A stretch of 30,145 nucleotides of DNA from the IMG/VR virus record IMGVR_UViG_3300042463_001415, positions 1-30,145 of that record. One strand, written 5' to 3'. Under the pieces are notes generated by a model. It saw nothing but the letters and a program-made list of their open reading frames with translations, had not been told where the DNA came from and did no database searches. The position numbers and the translations under genes were made by a program. The DNA comes from a virus. Position 1 is the stretch's first letter; every line of letters begins with the position of its first letter. Shown one piece after another: positions 1 through 7,266 of the stretch.

Positions 1-221
1 CACTAACCTTTATTGCTAAGATTATTATTAAGCCAGATATACCGCTTAATGTAGCAACTATCGAAATAGTTAGACTACAAGCAATTGCTGCAAAGATGGC
101 TTTTAAAGCTACTTGGATGGCCAATGTAGATAAGTCAGATAGAGGCAAGAAGAACTTGTATTATACGGCAGCAGAGTCAATAAACAATCTTGTTTCTGCA
201 TTGAAATATATTACACGCTAG
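1..221 (+). CDS. 3' end of a phage protein of unknown function (partial)
   Basis: An open frame enters from the left edge (first full codon at base 3) and stops at TAG 219-221, giving about 72 C-terminal residues. The fragment is basic and looks helical; it begins LTFIAKII and ends ALKYITR. No start lies in the window. It precedes the nuclease gene in the same direction, separated by a promoter that overlaps its last codons, so the next unit is probably transcribed separately. I do not recognise the family; an accessory role in replication or recombination is only a guess from position. Confidence 0.7.
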   Translation, partial: LTFIAKIIIKPDIPLNVATIEIVRLQAIAAKMAFKATWMANVDKSDRGKKNLYYTAAESINNLVSALKYITR

Positions 222-229
222 TGTATAAT
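201..229 (+). promoter_or_regulatory. sigma-A-type promoter upstream of the nuclease gene
   Basis: TTGAAA at 201-206 and TATAAT at 224-229 are separated by 17 bp. The predicted start near 236 gives a leader of about 20 nt before the ATG at 257, with a GAAAAG-like ribosome site. It probably drives the run of overlapping genes from 257 onward. Confidence 0.65.
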
Positions 230-256
230 GGATAGAACAACAGAAAAGATAAAATA

Positions 257-1048
257 ATGGCTAAGAATTTTTTACAAGAAGTAATGGTTAAGAAGATCTC
301 AGATACGAAATCTTTCCTTGATCAAGATGCCCTAATTGAAAAGATTAGGTCTGGTTATACAGTAAATCGTATTGATAAGTTTACTCAAAAGAAAACTTTT
401 GCACCAAGCACAATTGCTTTCTCTCACGGAGAGTGTCCTCGTTACTGGTACCTAGCATTTAATGGTGCGGTATTTGAAGACAATGCTGACGCTTATGGTG
501 GTGCTAATATGACAGCAGGAACCAAGTCTCACGAAAGAATTCAAGAAGCTATGGGTAATGTTGATAACTTCCTGGTTGATTCAGAATTTAAAATAATTAA
601 TAACGATCCACCAATTTTTGGATTTGGAGATGTTATTGTAAATTGGGAGGGTGAGGAATTACTTGGTGAAATTAAGACTATGCCCAATGAAGGTTTTGAA
701 TACCGAAGAATTAGTGGTAAGCCAAAGGCTGGTCACCTAATCCAACTTCTTATCTATATGAAAATATTAAAGAAGGCAAGAGCAGTTCTTATTTATGAAA
801 ACAAAAACAATCACGACTTGCTTGTGATTCCTGTTGAAGTAAATGATTATTATAGACAGTGGGTAGATAATGCATTCCAGTGGATGAGAGACGTTCGTGA
901 TGCTTGGTTTAAACAAACATTGCCAACAAAAAATTACAGATCTAATTCTAGAATCTGTAAGACTTGTCCAGTAAAAAAGGCGTGCGTGGAAGCAGGGACT
1001 GGATCTATAAAGATCGCATCTCTGGAGGCTTTGAGTGAAACAATGTGA
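257..1048 (+). CDS. Cas4/RecB-like PD-(D/E)XK nuclease with probable Fe-S cluster
   Basis: 263 residues. The core of the PD-(D/E)XK (RecB/Cas4/AddB) fold is visible in order: GTKSH with His92, GFGD with Asp125, GEIKT with Glu138 and Lys140, then Gln163 and Tyr167 in a QLLIY motif. Cys60 and the C-terminal CxxCx5C (234, 237, 243) are the four cysteines that hold a [4Fe-4S] cluster in Cas4/AddB-type nucleases. Known members are DNA exonucleases acting in recombination, end processing or host DNA breakdown. It opens a co-directional unit with the Zn-finger protein and the RuvC-like resolvase, which fits phage recombination. Fold assignment is firm; the precise role is inferred. Confidence 0.85.
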   Translation: MAKNFLQEVMVKKISDTKSFLDQDALIEKIRSGYTVNRIDKFTQKKTFAPSTIAFSHGECPRYWYLAFNGAVFEDNADAYGGANMTAGTKSHERIQEAMGNVDNFLVDSEFKIINNDPPIFGFGDVIVNWEGEELLGEIKTMPNEGFEYRRISGKPKAGHLIQLLIYMKILKKARAVLIYENKNNHDLLVIPVEVNDYYRQWVDNAFQWMRDVRDAWFKQTLPTKNYRSNSRICKTCPVKKACVEAGTGSIKIASLEALSETM

Positions 1049-1331
1049 TTGGTGTAATAACTATTTTTCACCTGCCGTAAGCTATCAAGTTTACTGCAAT
1101 TCATCTTGTCGTGAAGAAGCAACAAAAGAAAAAATTACTGAAAGACACAAACAGGTAAAACGTCAAAAACGTCAAAAGAAAGATAGGTTGTGTCTTGGTA
1201 AGTGTGGAACTAGGTTATCAATTTACAACGATCACAAATGGTGTGACAATTGTTATATCAATGAAAAAGAAGTAAACAGAAAGATAAAACAAATTAGGGT
1301 GATGATGCACGACTATGAAAACAATACTTAG
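1035..1331 (+). CDS. small basic Zn-finger protein
   Basis: 98 residues from a GTG at 1035, supported by a CTGGAGG ribosome site at 1022-1028. It overlaps the nuclease by 14 bases. There are two cysteine groups: CDWC with a downstream CNSSC, and CLGKC with a downstream CDNC, separated by a highly basic segment rich in KRQK. This suggests two small zinc-binding modules joined by a nucleic-acid-binding linker. It also overlaps the start of the resolvase gene, so the three are likely co-translated. Exact function unknown. Confidence 0.75.
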   Translation: MKQCDWCNNYFSPAVSYQVYCNSSCREEATKEKITERHKQVKRQKRQKKDRLCLGKCGTRLSIYNDHKWCDNCYINEKEVNRKIKQIRVMMHDYENNT

Positions 1332-1881
1332 TGAGTCAAAGCCTGCAACGTTTATGTCTATTGATGCAAGTACAAATAGTCTTGCTTTTGCTGTCTTTGC
1401 AAATGAAGAATTGATCCAGTATGGAAAAATTAAATTTGTTGGTATAACAGCCTATGATAAGGTTGTTGATGCAGCAAGAAAGTTAAGATCATACTTTGAC
1501 TCATATGTTGACATTGATGCTATAGTCATTGAGCATACTGTATTTATGAATAGTCCAAAGACTGCTGCAGACCTGGCATTAGTACAGGGTGCTATTCTTG
1601 GGGCAGCTGGAGTAAAGACGGTTAGATCAGTAGCACCAATTACCTGGCAAAACTTTATTGGTAATAAAAGACCAAGCAAGGAAGAACTGCTTAAGATTAA
1701 ATCCGATAATCCTGATAAGAGTGATTCTTGGGTTAAGACTTATGTTAGAGAACAAAGAAAACAAAAGACAATTAATTTTATTAATATCCAATACGATAAG
1801 AAAGTATCAGATAATGACATCGCTGATGCAATTGGAATTGGATATTACGCTATGAAAAATTGGGGAAAGTTGACAAGGTAA
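1315..1881 (+). CDS. RuvC-like Holliday junction resolvase
   Basis: 188 residues with the RNase H-like arrangement of RuvC: SIDAS with Asp17 on the first strand, IVIEH with Glu73 on the fourth, and the C-terminal SDNDIADA pair Asp168/Asp171. These four acidic residues bind the catalytic metals. RuvC-type enzymes cut four-way junctions; in phages they resolve recombination intermediates and clear branches before packaging. It overlaps the Zn-finger gene by 17 bases and its stop shares bases with the next ATG. Family assignment is good; substrate preference is inferred. Confidence 0.85.
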   Translation: MKTILSESKPATFMSIDASTNSLAFAVFANEELIQYGKIKFVGITAYDKVVDAARKLRSYFDSYVDIDAIVIEHTVFMNSPKTAADLALVQGAILGAAGVKTVRSVAPITWQNFIGNKRPSKEELLKIKSDNPDKSDSWVKTYVREQRKQKTINFINIQYDKKVSDNDIADAIGIGYYAMKNWGKLTR

Positions 1882-2033
1882 TGGCAAAGTTATATACTAA
1901 TGAAAACTGGCTTACAAAAAGATATCGTTTTGACAAGAAGTCTCCAGAAGAGATTGCTAAAGAGTGCGGAGCTAGTGTAGAAACCATATATGTTTATCTT
2001 GCTAAGTTTGGATTAAGAAAGTCAAAAAGATGA
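1881..2033 (+). CDS. 50-residue helix-turn-helix protein
   Basis: The ATG at 1881 overlaps the TAA of the resolvase (TAATG) and the frame ends with TGA 2031-2033. The 50 residues contain a likely helix-turn-helix: PEEIAKECGAS, then VETIYVYLAKFGLRK, as in Sigma-70 region 4 or resolvase C-terminal helices. The ends are basic. Probably a small DNA-binding protein, perhaps a regulator or a packaging or recombination accessory. It overlaps the next small gene by four bases (ATGA). Confidence 0.65.
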   Translation: MAKLYTNENWLTKRYRFDKKSPEEIAKECGASVETIYVYLAKFGLRKSKR

Positions 2034-2191
2034 TTTCACATTTTGTAAATGTCTTTAAGAAAAAGCTTGAAGCGATAAACTGTAAGCACGAAGTATCCTA
2101 TGAAGCTTCTTGTCCATATACTGGCAAGACCTATACTGGTTGTCAAAAATGTTTAAAAAGGTTAGGGGTAAGGGAAACTAATGAGCAGTGA
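2030..2191 (+). CDS. 53-residue cysteine-containing protein
   Basis: ATG at 2030 in an ATGA overlap with the previous stop; ends at TGA 2189-2191, overlapping the next gene by 11 bases. Four cysteines (18, 28, 38, 41) and His20, in the pattern CKH...C...CxxC, suggest a small zinc ribbon. The N-terminus is basic and helical. Continuous translational coupling on both sides supports a real gene. No family recognised. Confidence 0.6.
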   Translation: MISHFVNVFKKKLEAINCKHEVSYEASCPYTGKTYTGCQKCLKRLGVRETNEQ

Positions 2192-2414
2192 GTTAACAGT
2201 AAGTGTTGATCAGGTAAATCATCCAGAACACTACACATCAGATCCAAGTGGTGTAGAGTGTCTATCAATTACACGTCATCGTAATTTTAATATTGGTAAT
2301 GCTATTAAGTACCTTTGGAGAGCAGGGCTTAAAGATGAGGGTAGACATATAGAAGATCTTAAAAAAGCCATATTCTATATTAATGATGAGATTAAGAGAC
2401 TAGAGTCAAAGTAA
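2181..2414 (+). CDS. DUF3310-family phage protein
   Basis: 77 residues with the recognisable DUF3310 (SaV-like) pattern: VNHPEHYTS near the N-terminus, then IGNAIKYLWRAGLKD, then EDLKKAIFYINDEI. These small proteins are common in phages of many hosts; some have been described as nucleotide-kinase-like, but their role is unsettled. A good ribosome site (GGGAAAC just upstream) and a TAATG junction to the next gene support the call. Confidence 0.85.
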   Translation: MSSELTVSVDQVNHPEHYTSDPSGVECLSITRHRNFNIGNAIKYLWRAGLKDEGRHIEDLKKAIFYINDEIKRLESK

Positions 2415-2659
2415 TGTCTAATATGAAAAAAACAGAAAAGTTTACTCTTCCAGATGGCAAGGTAATTCAACAAGGAGACCTGATTAAGGTTTCTGGTGAA
2501 TACGGAACAGTGTTTAGGTTTATGTACTTTGTTGAAAACTTAGGTTCTGGACGCAATTGGATAGACTGTTTTGAGCTATATCGTGGAACAACTGGGCCAT
2601 ATAGAAGCTTTGATTGTGATAGAATTAAACGTGTGCCAAAGAAAAGAGTAAAGAAGTAA
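2414..2659 (+). CDS. small phage protein, probable beta-barrel fold
   Basis: 81 residues, coupled on both sides by TAATG overlaps (start 2414, end 2659). The sequence alternates short hydrophobic strands (FTLPDGKVI, GDLIKVSG, FRFMYFV, WIDCFELY) and ends in a basic tail (KRVPKKRVKK). This looks like a small SH3-like or similar beta-barrel. Its position right before the terminase genes suggests a DNA-binding accessory, but this is inference only. Function unknown. Confidence 0.7.
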   Translation: MSNMKKTEKFTLPDGKVIQQGDLIKVSGEYGTVFRFMYFVENLGSGRNWIDCFELYRGTTGPYRSFDCDRIKRVPKKRVKK

Positions 2660-3201
2660 TGTCTGCTGAAGAAGATTTAGTCAAGCATTTAGACGAAGTA
2701 AACAAGGTTGTAGAAAAATATCTACAGGGTAATGACCCCACTCAGATTTCAAAAGAGTTATCAATGACTCGTACAAGAGTCGTATCTTTGATTGACGAGT
2801 GGAAAGTTTTTGCATCTGACAATGCTGCAATCCGTGCTCGTGCTAAAGAAGCCCTGGCAGGAGCAGATACTCATTATAATAAGCTTATTCAAAAAGCATA
2901 TGAAGTTATGGATGATGCAACTACTACAGCAAATTTAGGTGCTAAGAATGCATCTATTAAATTAGTTATGGATATTGAAAAGACCCGTATTGAGATGTTA
3001 CAAAAAGCAGGGCTACTTGAGAACCAAGAGCTTGCTGAAGAAATGGTTCAAATAGAAAGAAATCAAGAAGTCTTAAAAGGAATCCTTCGTGACATTGCCT
3101 CTGAGTATCCAGAAGTTCGTGATGAAATTATGCGTAGACTTTCTCAAGTTGCCAAAAAAGGTGAAACCATTACTGTGATTCACGAACAGCAAGGTGAATA
3201 G
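2659..3201 (+). CDS. probable terminase small subunit
   Basis: 180 residues, largely helical. Residues about 25-50 (GNDPTQISKELSMTRTRVV) form a helix-turn-helix, followed by long helices and a short C-terminal tail. It lies two bases upstream of the large terminase gene, the usual place of the small subunit, which recognises the packaging site and loads the motor. The family itself is too divergent to name from motifs; the call rests on fold plus position. Confidence 0.75.
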   Translation: MSAEEDLVKHLDEVNKVVEKYLQGNDPTQISKELSMTRTRVVSLIDEWKVFASDNAAIRARAKEALAGADTHYNKLIQKAYEVMDDATTTANLGAKNASIKLVMDIEKTRIEMLQKAGLLENQELAEEMVQIERNQEVLKGILRDIASEYPEVRDEIMRRLSQVAKKGETITVIHEQQGE

Positions 3202-3203
3202 TT

Positions 3204-4979
3204 ATGTTTGATGATTTTTTAGAAGTATTAAAAAACGATAACTTTGCAGAGATACCAGTTGATGCTAAGACTTTTGTTGAGGGTGAGCAATACTTAAATC
3301 AACCACCACTTTCTGAAATTCAATATGACATTGTAGAAGCAATGAGTCAAATCTATAAGAAAGAAGATCTTATGGATATTATGGGGGCAGTTGAGGGTGA
3401 AAAATATTACAAAAAATATACAAAAAATGAAGTAATCCTACAGCTAGGCAAGGGTTCAGGAAAAGACTTTACCTCTACAGTTGCTTGCTCATACATTGTA
3501 TATAAATTATTATGCTTAAAAGAACCAGCTCGTTATTTTGGCAAACCTACTGGAGACGCTATTGATATTATCAACGTGGCTATCAACGCACAGCAGGCTA
3601 AGAATGTGTTCTTTAAAGGCTTCAAGAACAAGATTGAGAACTCTGAATGGTTCGCTGGTAAGTTCTACTCCAAAGCAGAAAGTATTGAATTTAATAAATC
3701 TATTACTGTGTATTCAGGTCACTCAGAGCGAGAATCACACGAAGGTTTGAACTTGATTCTAGCGGTACTTGATGAGATCTCTGGTTTTGCACAGGAAATT
3801 GGAACAGGAAACGATCAAGGAAAAACTGCAGACAATATTTATAAAGCTTTCCGTGCATCTGTAGATTCTCGTTTCCCAGACCTTGGAAAGGTTGCACTGC
3901 TTTCATTCCCTCGTTTTCCAGGAGACTTTATATCACAAAGGTATGATGCAGTAATTGCTGATAAAGACGTGATACACAAGACACATAAGTTTATTATGAA
4001 TCCAGACTTACCAGAAGATGCAGAAGGCAACTCATTTGAGATTGAGTGGGACGAAGATGTTATTCTTAATTATAAGTTCCCTGGAATGTTTGCTATTAAA
4101 CGTCCTACTTGGGTTGTAAACCCTACTCGTAAAATTGATGACTTCAAGCTTGCCTTTTACACTGACCTTGGCGATGCAATGCAACGCTTTGCTTGTGTAC
4201 CAACCTACTCATCTGATGCATTTTTTAAGCAGGTAGATAAGATTAGAGCCTGTATGAGCATTCGTAATCCTGTTGATTCCAATAAGTCATTAGATGAAAC
4301 ATTCAAGCCAGATCCAGATAAATTTTATTACGTACACGCTGACCTTGCACAAAAACACGACAAGTGTGCAGTAGCAATTGCACACGTTGACAAGTGGGTA
4401 AATGTTCAAGTAGTAAAAGACTATGCACAGGTTATGCCAATTGTAGTTGTAGATGCAGTGGTTTGGTGGGAACCTAAAAAAGAAGGTCCAGTAAACCTAT
4501 CAGAAGTAAAGCAATGGATTCAGGGATTACGCAGACAGGGTTTAAATCTTGGGATGGTGTCGTTTGACCGTTGGCAATCTTTTGATATTCAGAATGAGCT
4601 AAAGCAGGTTGGTATTAGAACTGAAACAGTTTCTGTTGCCAAAAAACATTATGAAGATATGGCTATGCTAGTTTACGAAGAAAGATTGATTATGCCTGCT
4701 ATTGATTTGTTGTTTGAAGAACTAACAGAGCTTAAGATTATGAAGGGTAATAAGGTGGACCACCCTAGAAAACTTTCTAAAGACTTAGCTGATGCTGTTT
4801 GTGGTGCTGTATTTGGTGCTATATCTCACACACCAAAAGATCTAAATCTTGAGGTTGAGGTCCATACTTGGTCACAATCTAAGAAAGAAATTGAAGAACA
4901 AAGAATTCTAGATGATCACACTAGGAAAGAAATTCCTGATGATGTTCGTGATTATTTAAGTGACTTTAATTTACTTTAG
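3204..4979 (+). CDS. terL: terminase large subunit (packaging ATPase-nuclease)
   Basis: 591 residues, usual length for a large terminase. The N-terminal ATPase shows Walker A GKGSGKD at residues 82-88 and Walker B LAVLDE at 186-191, where Glu191 is the catalytic acid. The C-terminal RNase H-like nuclease shows Asp380 (VHADLAQ), Asp455 (SFDRWQS) and the Asp527/Asp530 pair (KDLADAV). The protein drives DNA into the prohead and cuts the concatemer. It follows the small subunit by two bases. The portal gene that normally comes next is absent; a ribonucleotide reductase follows instead. Confidence 0.93.
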   Translation: MFDDFLEVLKNDNFAEIPVDAKTFVEGEQYLNQPPLSEIQYDIVEAMSQIYKKEDLMDIMGAVEGEKYYKKYTKNEVILQLGKGSGKDFTSTVACSYIVYKLLCLKEPARYFGKPTGDAIDIINVAINAQQAKNVFFKGFKNKIENSEWFAGKFYSKAESIEFNKSITVYSGHSERESHEGLNLILAVLDEISGFAQEIGTGNDQGKTADNIYKAFRASVDSRFPDLGKVALLSFPRFPGDFISQRYDAVIADKDVIHKTHKFIMNPDLPEDAEGNSFEIEWDEDVILNYKFPGMFAIKRPTWVVNPTRKIDDFKLAFYTDLGDAMQRFACVPTYSSDAFFKQVDKIRACMSIRNPVDSNKSLDETFKPDPDKFYYVHADLAQKHDKCAVAIAHVDKWVNVQVVKDYAQVMPIVVVDAVVWWEPKKEGPVNLSEVKQWIQGLRRQGLNLGMVSFDRWQSFDIQNELKQVGIRTETVSVAKKHYEDMAMLVYEERLIMPAIDLLFEELTELKIMKGNKVDHPRKLSKDLADAVCGAVFGAISHTPKDLNLEVEVHTWSQSKKEIEEQRILDDHTRKEIPDDVRDYLSDFNLL

Positions 4980-5058
4980 TCACACCAGTAACAGTTTTGT
5001 ATTTTTTAAAACTCTAAACTACAAATATAGATAGCGTTTTGTTTTTTTATAAACACTG

Positions 5059-5067
5059 TGCTATAAT
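5059..5067 (+). promoter_or_regulatory. extended -10 promoter before the ribonucleotide reductase
   Basis: TGCTATAAT, an extended -10 with a perfect TATAAT at 5062-5067, lies in a T-rich intergenic stretch (4980-5103). No good -35 is visible. The leader of about 30 nt contains GAAAGG at 5088-5093, ten bases before the ATG at 5104. Confidence 0.65.
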
Positions 5068-5103
5068 TTACACTTATTATACTTTTTGAAAGGTCGTATA
5101 TAA

Positions 5104-7152
5104 ATGTCAGATTTTTTCTCATTCAGGCTTCCAGTAGATTTCGTTGAAAAATACTCTACTTTAGAGGCACCATTTGGTTTTAAAGATGCAGGAGAAAACT
5201 CCATTGGAGAAATTACTTTTGCTAGAACGTACTCACGCATCAAAGATGATGGATCTAAAGAACGCTGGTATGAGGTTTGCCGTAGAGTTATTGAGGGAAT
5301 GTATTCTGTACAGAAAAACTATGCAAAAGATAACCGTCTTCCTTGGAATGATCACAAAGCTCAGGCCTCAGCCAAAGAAGCTTTTGACCGTATGTTTAAT
5401 TTAAAGTGGACACCTCCAGGACGTGGGCTGTGGACATTTGGAACTGCTCTAACAATGGAAAAGCGTAACTCTGCTGCTCTACAAAACTGTGCAGCAGTTT
5501 CTACAAAAGACATAGATAAGAACGATCCAGGTGCGTTGTTTGCTTGGGTTATGGATGCCCTGATGCTTGGCATTGGTGTTGGCTTTGATACTCTTGGTCA
5601 AGATAAAAATCTTCCAATTTCTGAACCAGCAGAACCAGCGGTTGTTTATGAAATTCCAGATACTCGTGAGGGGTGGGTAGAGTCAACAAGACTACTGATT
5701 AACTCATTCTTAAGATCAAATCAAAGTGTTCAAGAATTTGATTATTCTGTAATTAGGCCTTTGGGATCACCAATTAAGGGGTTTGGTGGAACTGCATCAG
5801 GTCCAGAACCACTACAACAACTTCATAATCAAATCCGTAAGGTGATTGGAAGTCGTGCTGGAGAAACACTAGACTCTCGTGCAATTGTAGATATCGTAAA
5901 CTTAATTGGTACTTGTGTTGTTTCTGGAAACGTTCGCCGTTCCGCAACCCTTGCATTAGGATTAGAAGATGATGATGCCTTCTTAAATTTAAAGAATGTA
6001 GAAGCGTTCCCAGAACGTAACAGCTATGACCCAGAAAATCCAGGTTGGGCTTGGATGAGTAACAACTCTATCTCAGCTAACGTTGGTATGGATTACTCAA
6101 AATATGTAGATCGAATTGCAGACAATGGTGAGCCAGGATTTATTTGGCTAGACGTTGCTCGAAATTATGGTCGTTTAGCAGACCAGCCTGATGGTGCAGA
6201 TTATCGTGTAGTTGGCTTTAATCCTTGTGCAGAACAACCACTTGAGTCATATGAACTTTGTACATTAGTTGAGGTACATCTAAATCGTCACGATTCAAAA
6301 GAAGATTTCTTGCGTACACTAAAGTTTGCATATTTATATGGAAAGACTGTAACCTTGCTTCCAACTCACTGGCAGCAGACTAATGGAATTATGCAACGTA
6401 ATCGCCGTATTGGAACATCACTTACTGGTATTGCATCATTTGCTGATGAGAACGGTTTGCCAACTGTTCGTAATTGGATGGATGAAGGATACAATAAGAT
6501 TCGTTTCTATGACAAGAAGTACTCAGAATGGCTATGTGTTCGTGAATCAATTCGTGTAACCACAGTAAAGCCATCAGGTTCAGTGTCATTGCTTTCTGGA
6601 GCAACTCCTGGAGTTCACTGGGGACCAGGTGGAGCATTCTATCTACGTGCTATTCGTTTTGGCAACACAGATCCAATGCTACACTTGTTCAAAGCAGCAG
6701 GGTATAAGTGTGAAGACGACCTAGTGTCAGCAAACACTACAGTAGTATACTTCCCAATTAAGTCTGGTCAGAAGCGTAGTGAAAAACAGGTTACCCTATT
6801 TGAAAAGATGTCCCTTGCAGCCACAGCTCAAGAATATTGGTCAGATAATGGTGTCTCAGTTACCTTATCATTTGATAAAGAATCAGAAAAGCAACACGTA
6901 GCATCTGTTCTTAATATGTACGAGGGTAAGCTAAAGGCAGTATCATTCCTTCCAATGGGAAATCAAGTATACCCTCAACAACCATACACAGAAATTACAG
7001 AAGAAGAATACGATTACTACATTGGTCGCATTTCTAAGATTGATTTTTCTGCAATCTATGATGGTGTAGAAAACTTAGAAGCCGTTGGCGAAAGTTATTG
7101 TACAACAGACTACTGTGAAATTAAAGTTCCAGATAAAAGAGCAAAAAAATAA
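5104..7152 (+). CDS. nrdJ: class II (B12-dependent) ribonucleoside-triphosphate reductase
   Basis: 682 residues, close to the monomeric RTPR of Lactobacillus leichmannii. Motif spacing matches that enzyme: Cys129 in LQNCAAV and Cys386 form the active-site redox pair; NPCAE at 373-377 holds the thiyl-radical Cys375 and Glu377; the C-terminal shuttle pair Cys666/Cys671 is five apart, as in the model enzyme. Cys375 to Cys386 is 11 residues, as known for C408/C419. It converts NTPs to dNTPs using adenosylcobalamin, without oxygen and without a second subunit. It is a single-gene unit with its own promoter and terminator. Confidence 0.95.
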   Translation: MSDFFSFRLPVDFVEKYSTLEAPFGFKDAGENSIGEITFARTYSRIKDDGSKERWYEVCRRVIEGMYSVQKNYAKDNRLPWNDHKAQASAKEAFDRMFNLKWTPPGRGLWTFGTALTMEKRNSAALQNCAAVSTKDIDKNDPGALFAWVMDALMLGIGVGFDTLGQDKNLPISEPAEPAVVYEIPDTREGWVESTRLLINSFLRSNQSVQEFDYSVIRPLGSPIKGFGGTASGPEPLQQLHNQIRKVIGSRAGETLDSRAIVDIVNLIGTCVVSGNVRRSATLALGLEDDDAFLNLKNVEAFPERNSYDPENPGWAWMSNNSISANVGMDYSKYVDRIADNGEPGFIWLDVARNYGRLADQPDGADYRVVGFNPCAEQPLESYELCTLVEVHLNRHDSKEDFLRTLKFAYLYGKTVTLLPTHWQQTNGIMQRNRRIGTSLTGIASFADENGLPTVRNWMDEGYNKIRFYDKKYSEWLCVRESIRVTTVKPSGSVSLLSGATPGVHWGPGGAFYLRAIRFGNTDPMLHLFKAAGYKCEDDLVSANTTVVYFPIKSGQKRSEKQVTLFEKMSLAATAQEYWSDNGVSVTLSFDKESEKQHVASVLNMYEGKLKAVSFLPMGNQVYPQQPYTEITEEEYDYYIGRISKIDFSAIYDGVENLEAVGESYCTTDYCEIKVPDKRAKK

Positions 7153-7174
7153 ATTTATTTATTTAAAAAATATT

Positions 7175-7205
7175 AAAGAGACATCTATTCGGTGTCTCTT
7201 TTTTA
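7175..7205 (+). terminator. Rho-independent terminator after nrdJ
   Basis: AAAGAGACA (7175-7183) pairs perfectly with TGTCTCTTT (7193-7201) around a nine-base loop and is followed by a T run. It isolates the reductase gene from the downstream unit. Confidence 0.85.
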
Positions 7206-7216
7206 TTATAATCCTA

Positions 7217-7225
7217 TGATATAAT
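7217..7225 (+). promoter_or_regulatory. extended -10 promoter of the secreted repeat-protein gene
   Basis: TGATATAAT with TATAAT at 7220-7225, directly after the terminator; a second TATAAT overlaps at 7207-7212. The transcript would start near 7232, at the beginning of an inverted repeat. Confidence 0.65.
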
Positions 7226-7229
7226 TATC

Positions 7230-7254
7230 TTGTTAGTCTTATCCCAACTAACAA
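7230..7254 (+). repeat. 8-bp inverted repeat next to the ribosome site
   Basis: TTGTTAGT (7230-7237) and ACTAACAA (7247-7254) are perfect inverted copies with a nine-base loop. The right arm abuts AAGGAGA (7253-7259), the ribosome site of the ATT-started gene. It could be an operator or a leader hairpin affecting translation. Confidence 0.5.
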
Positions 7255-7266
7255 GGAGACCCCAAA

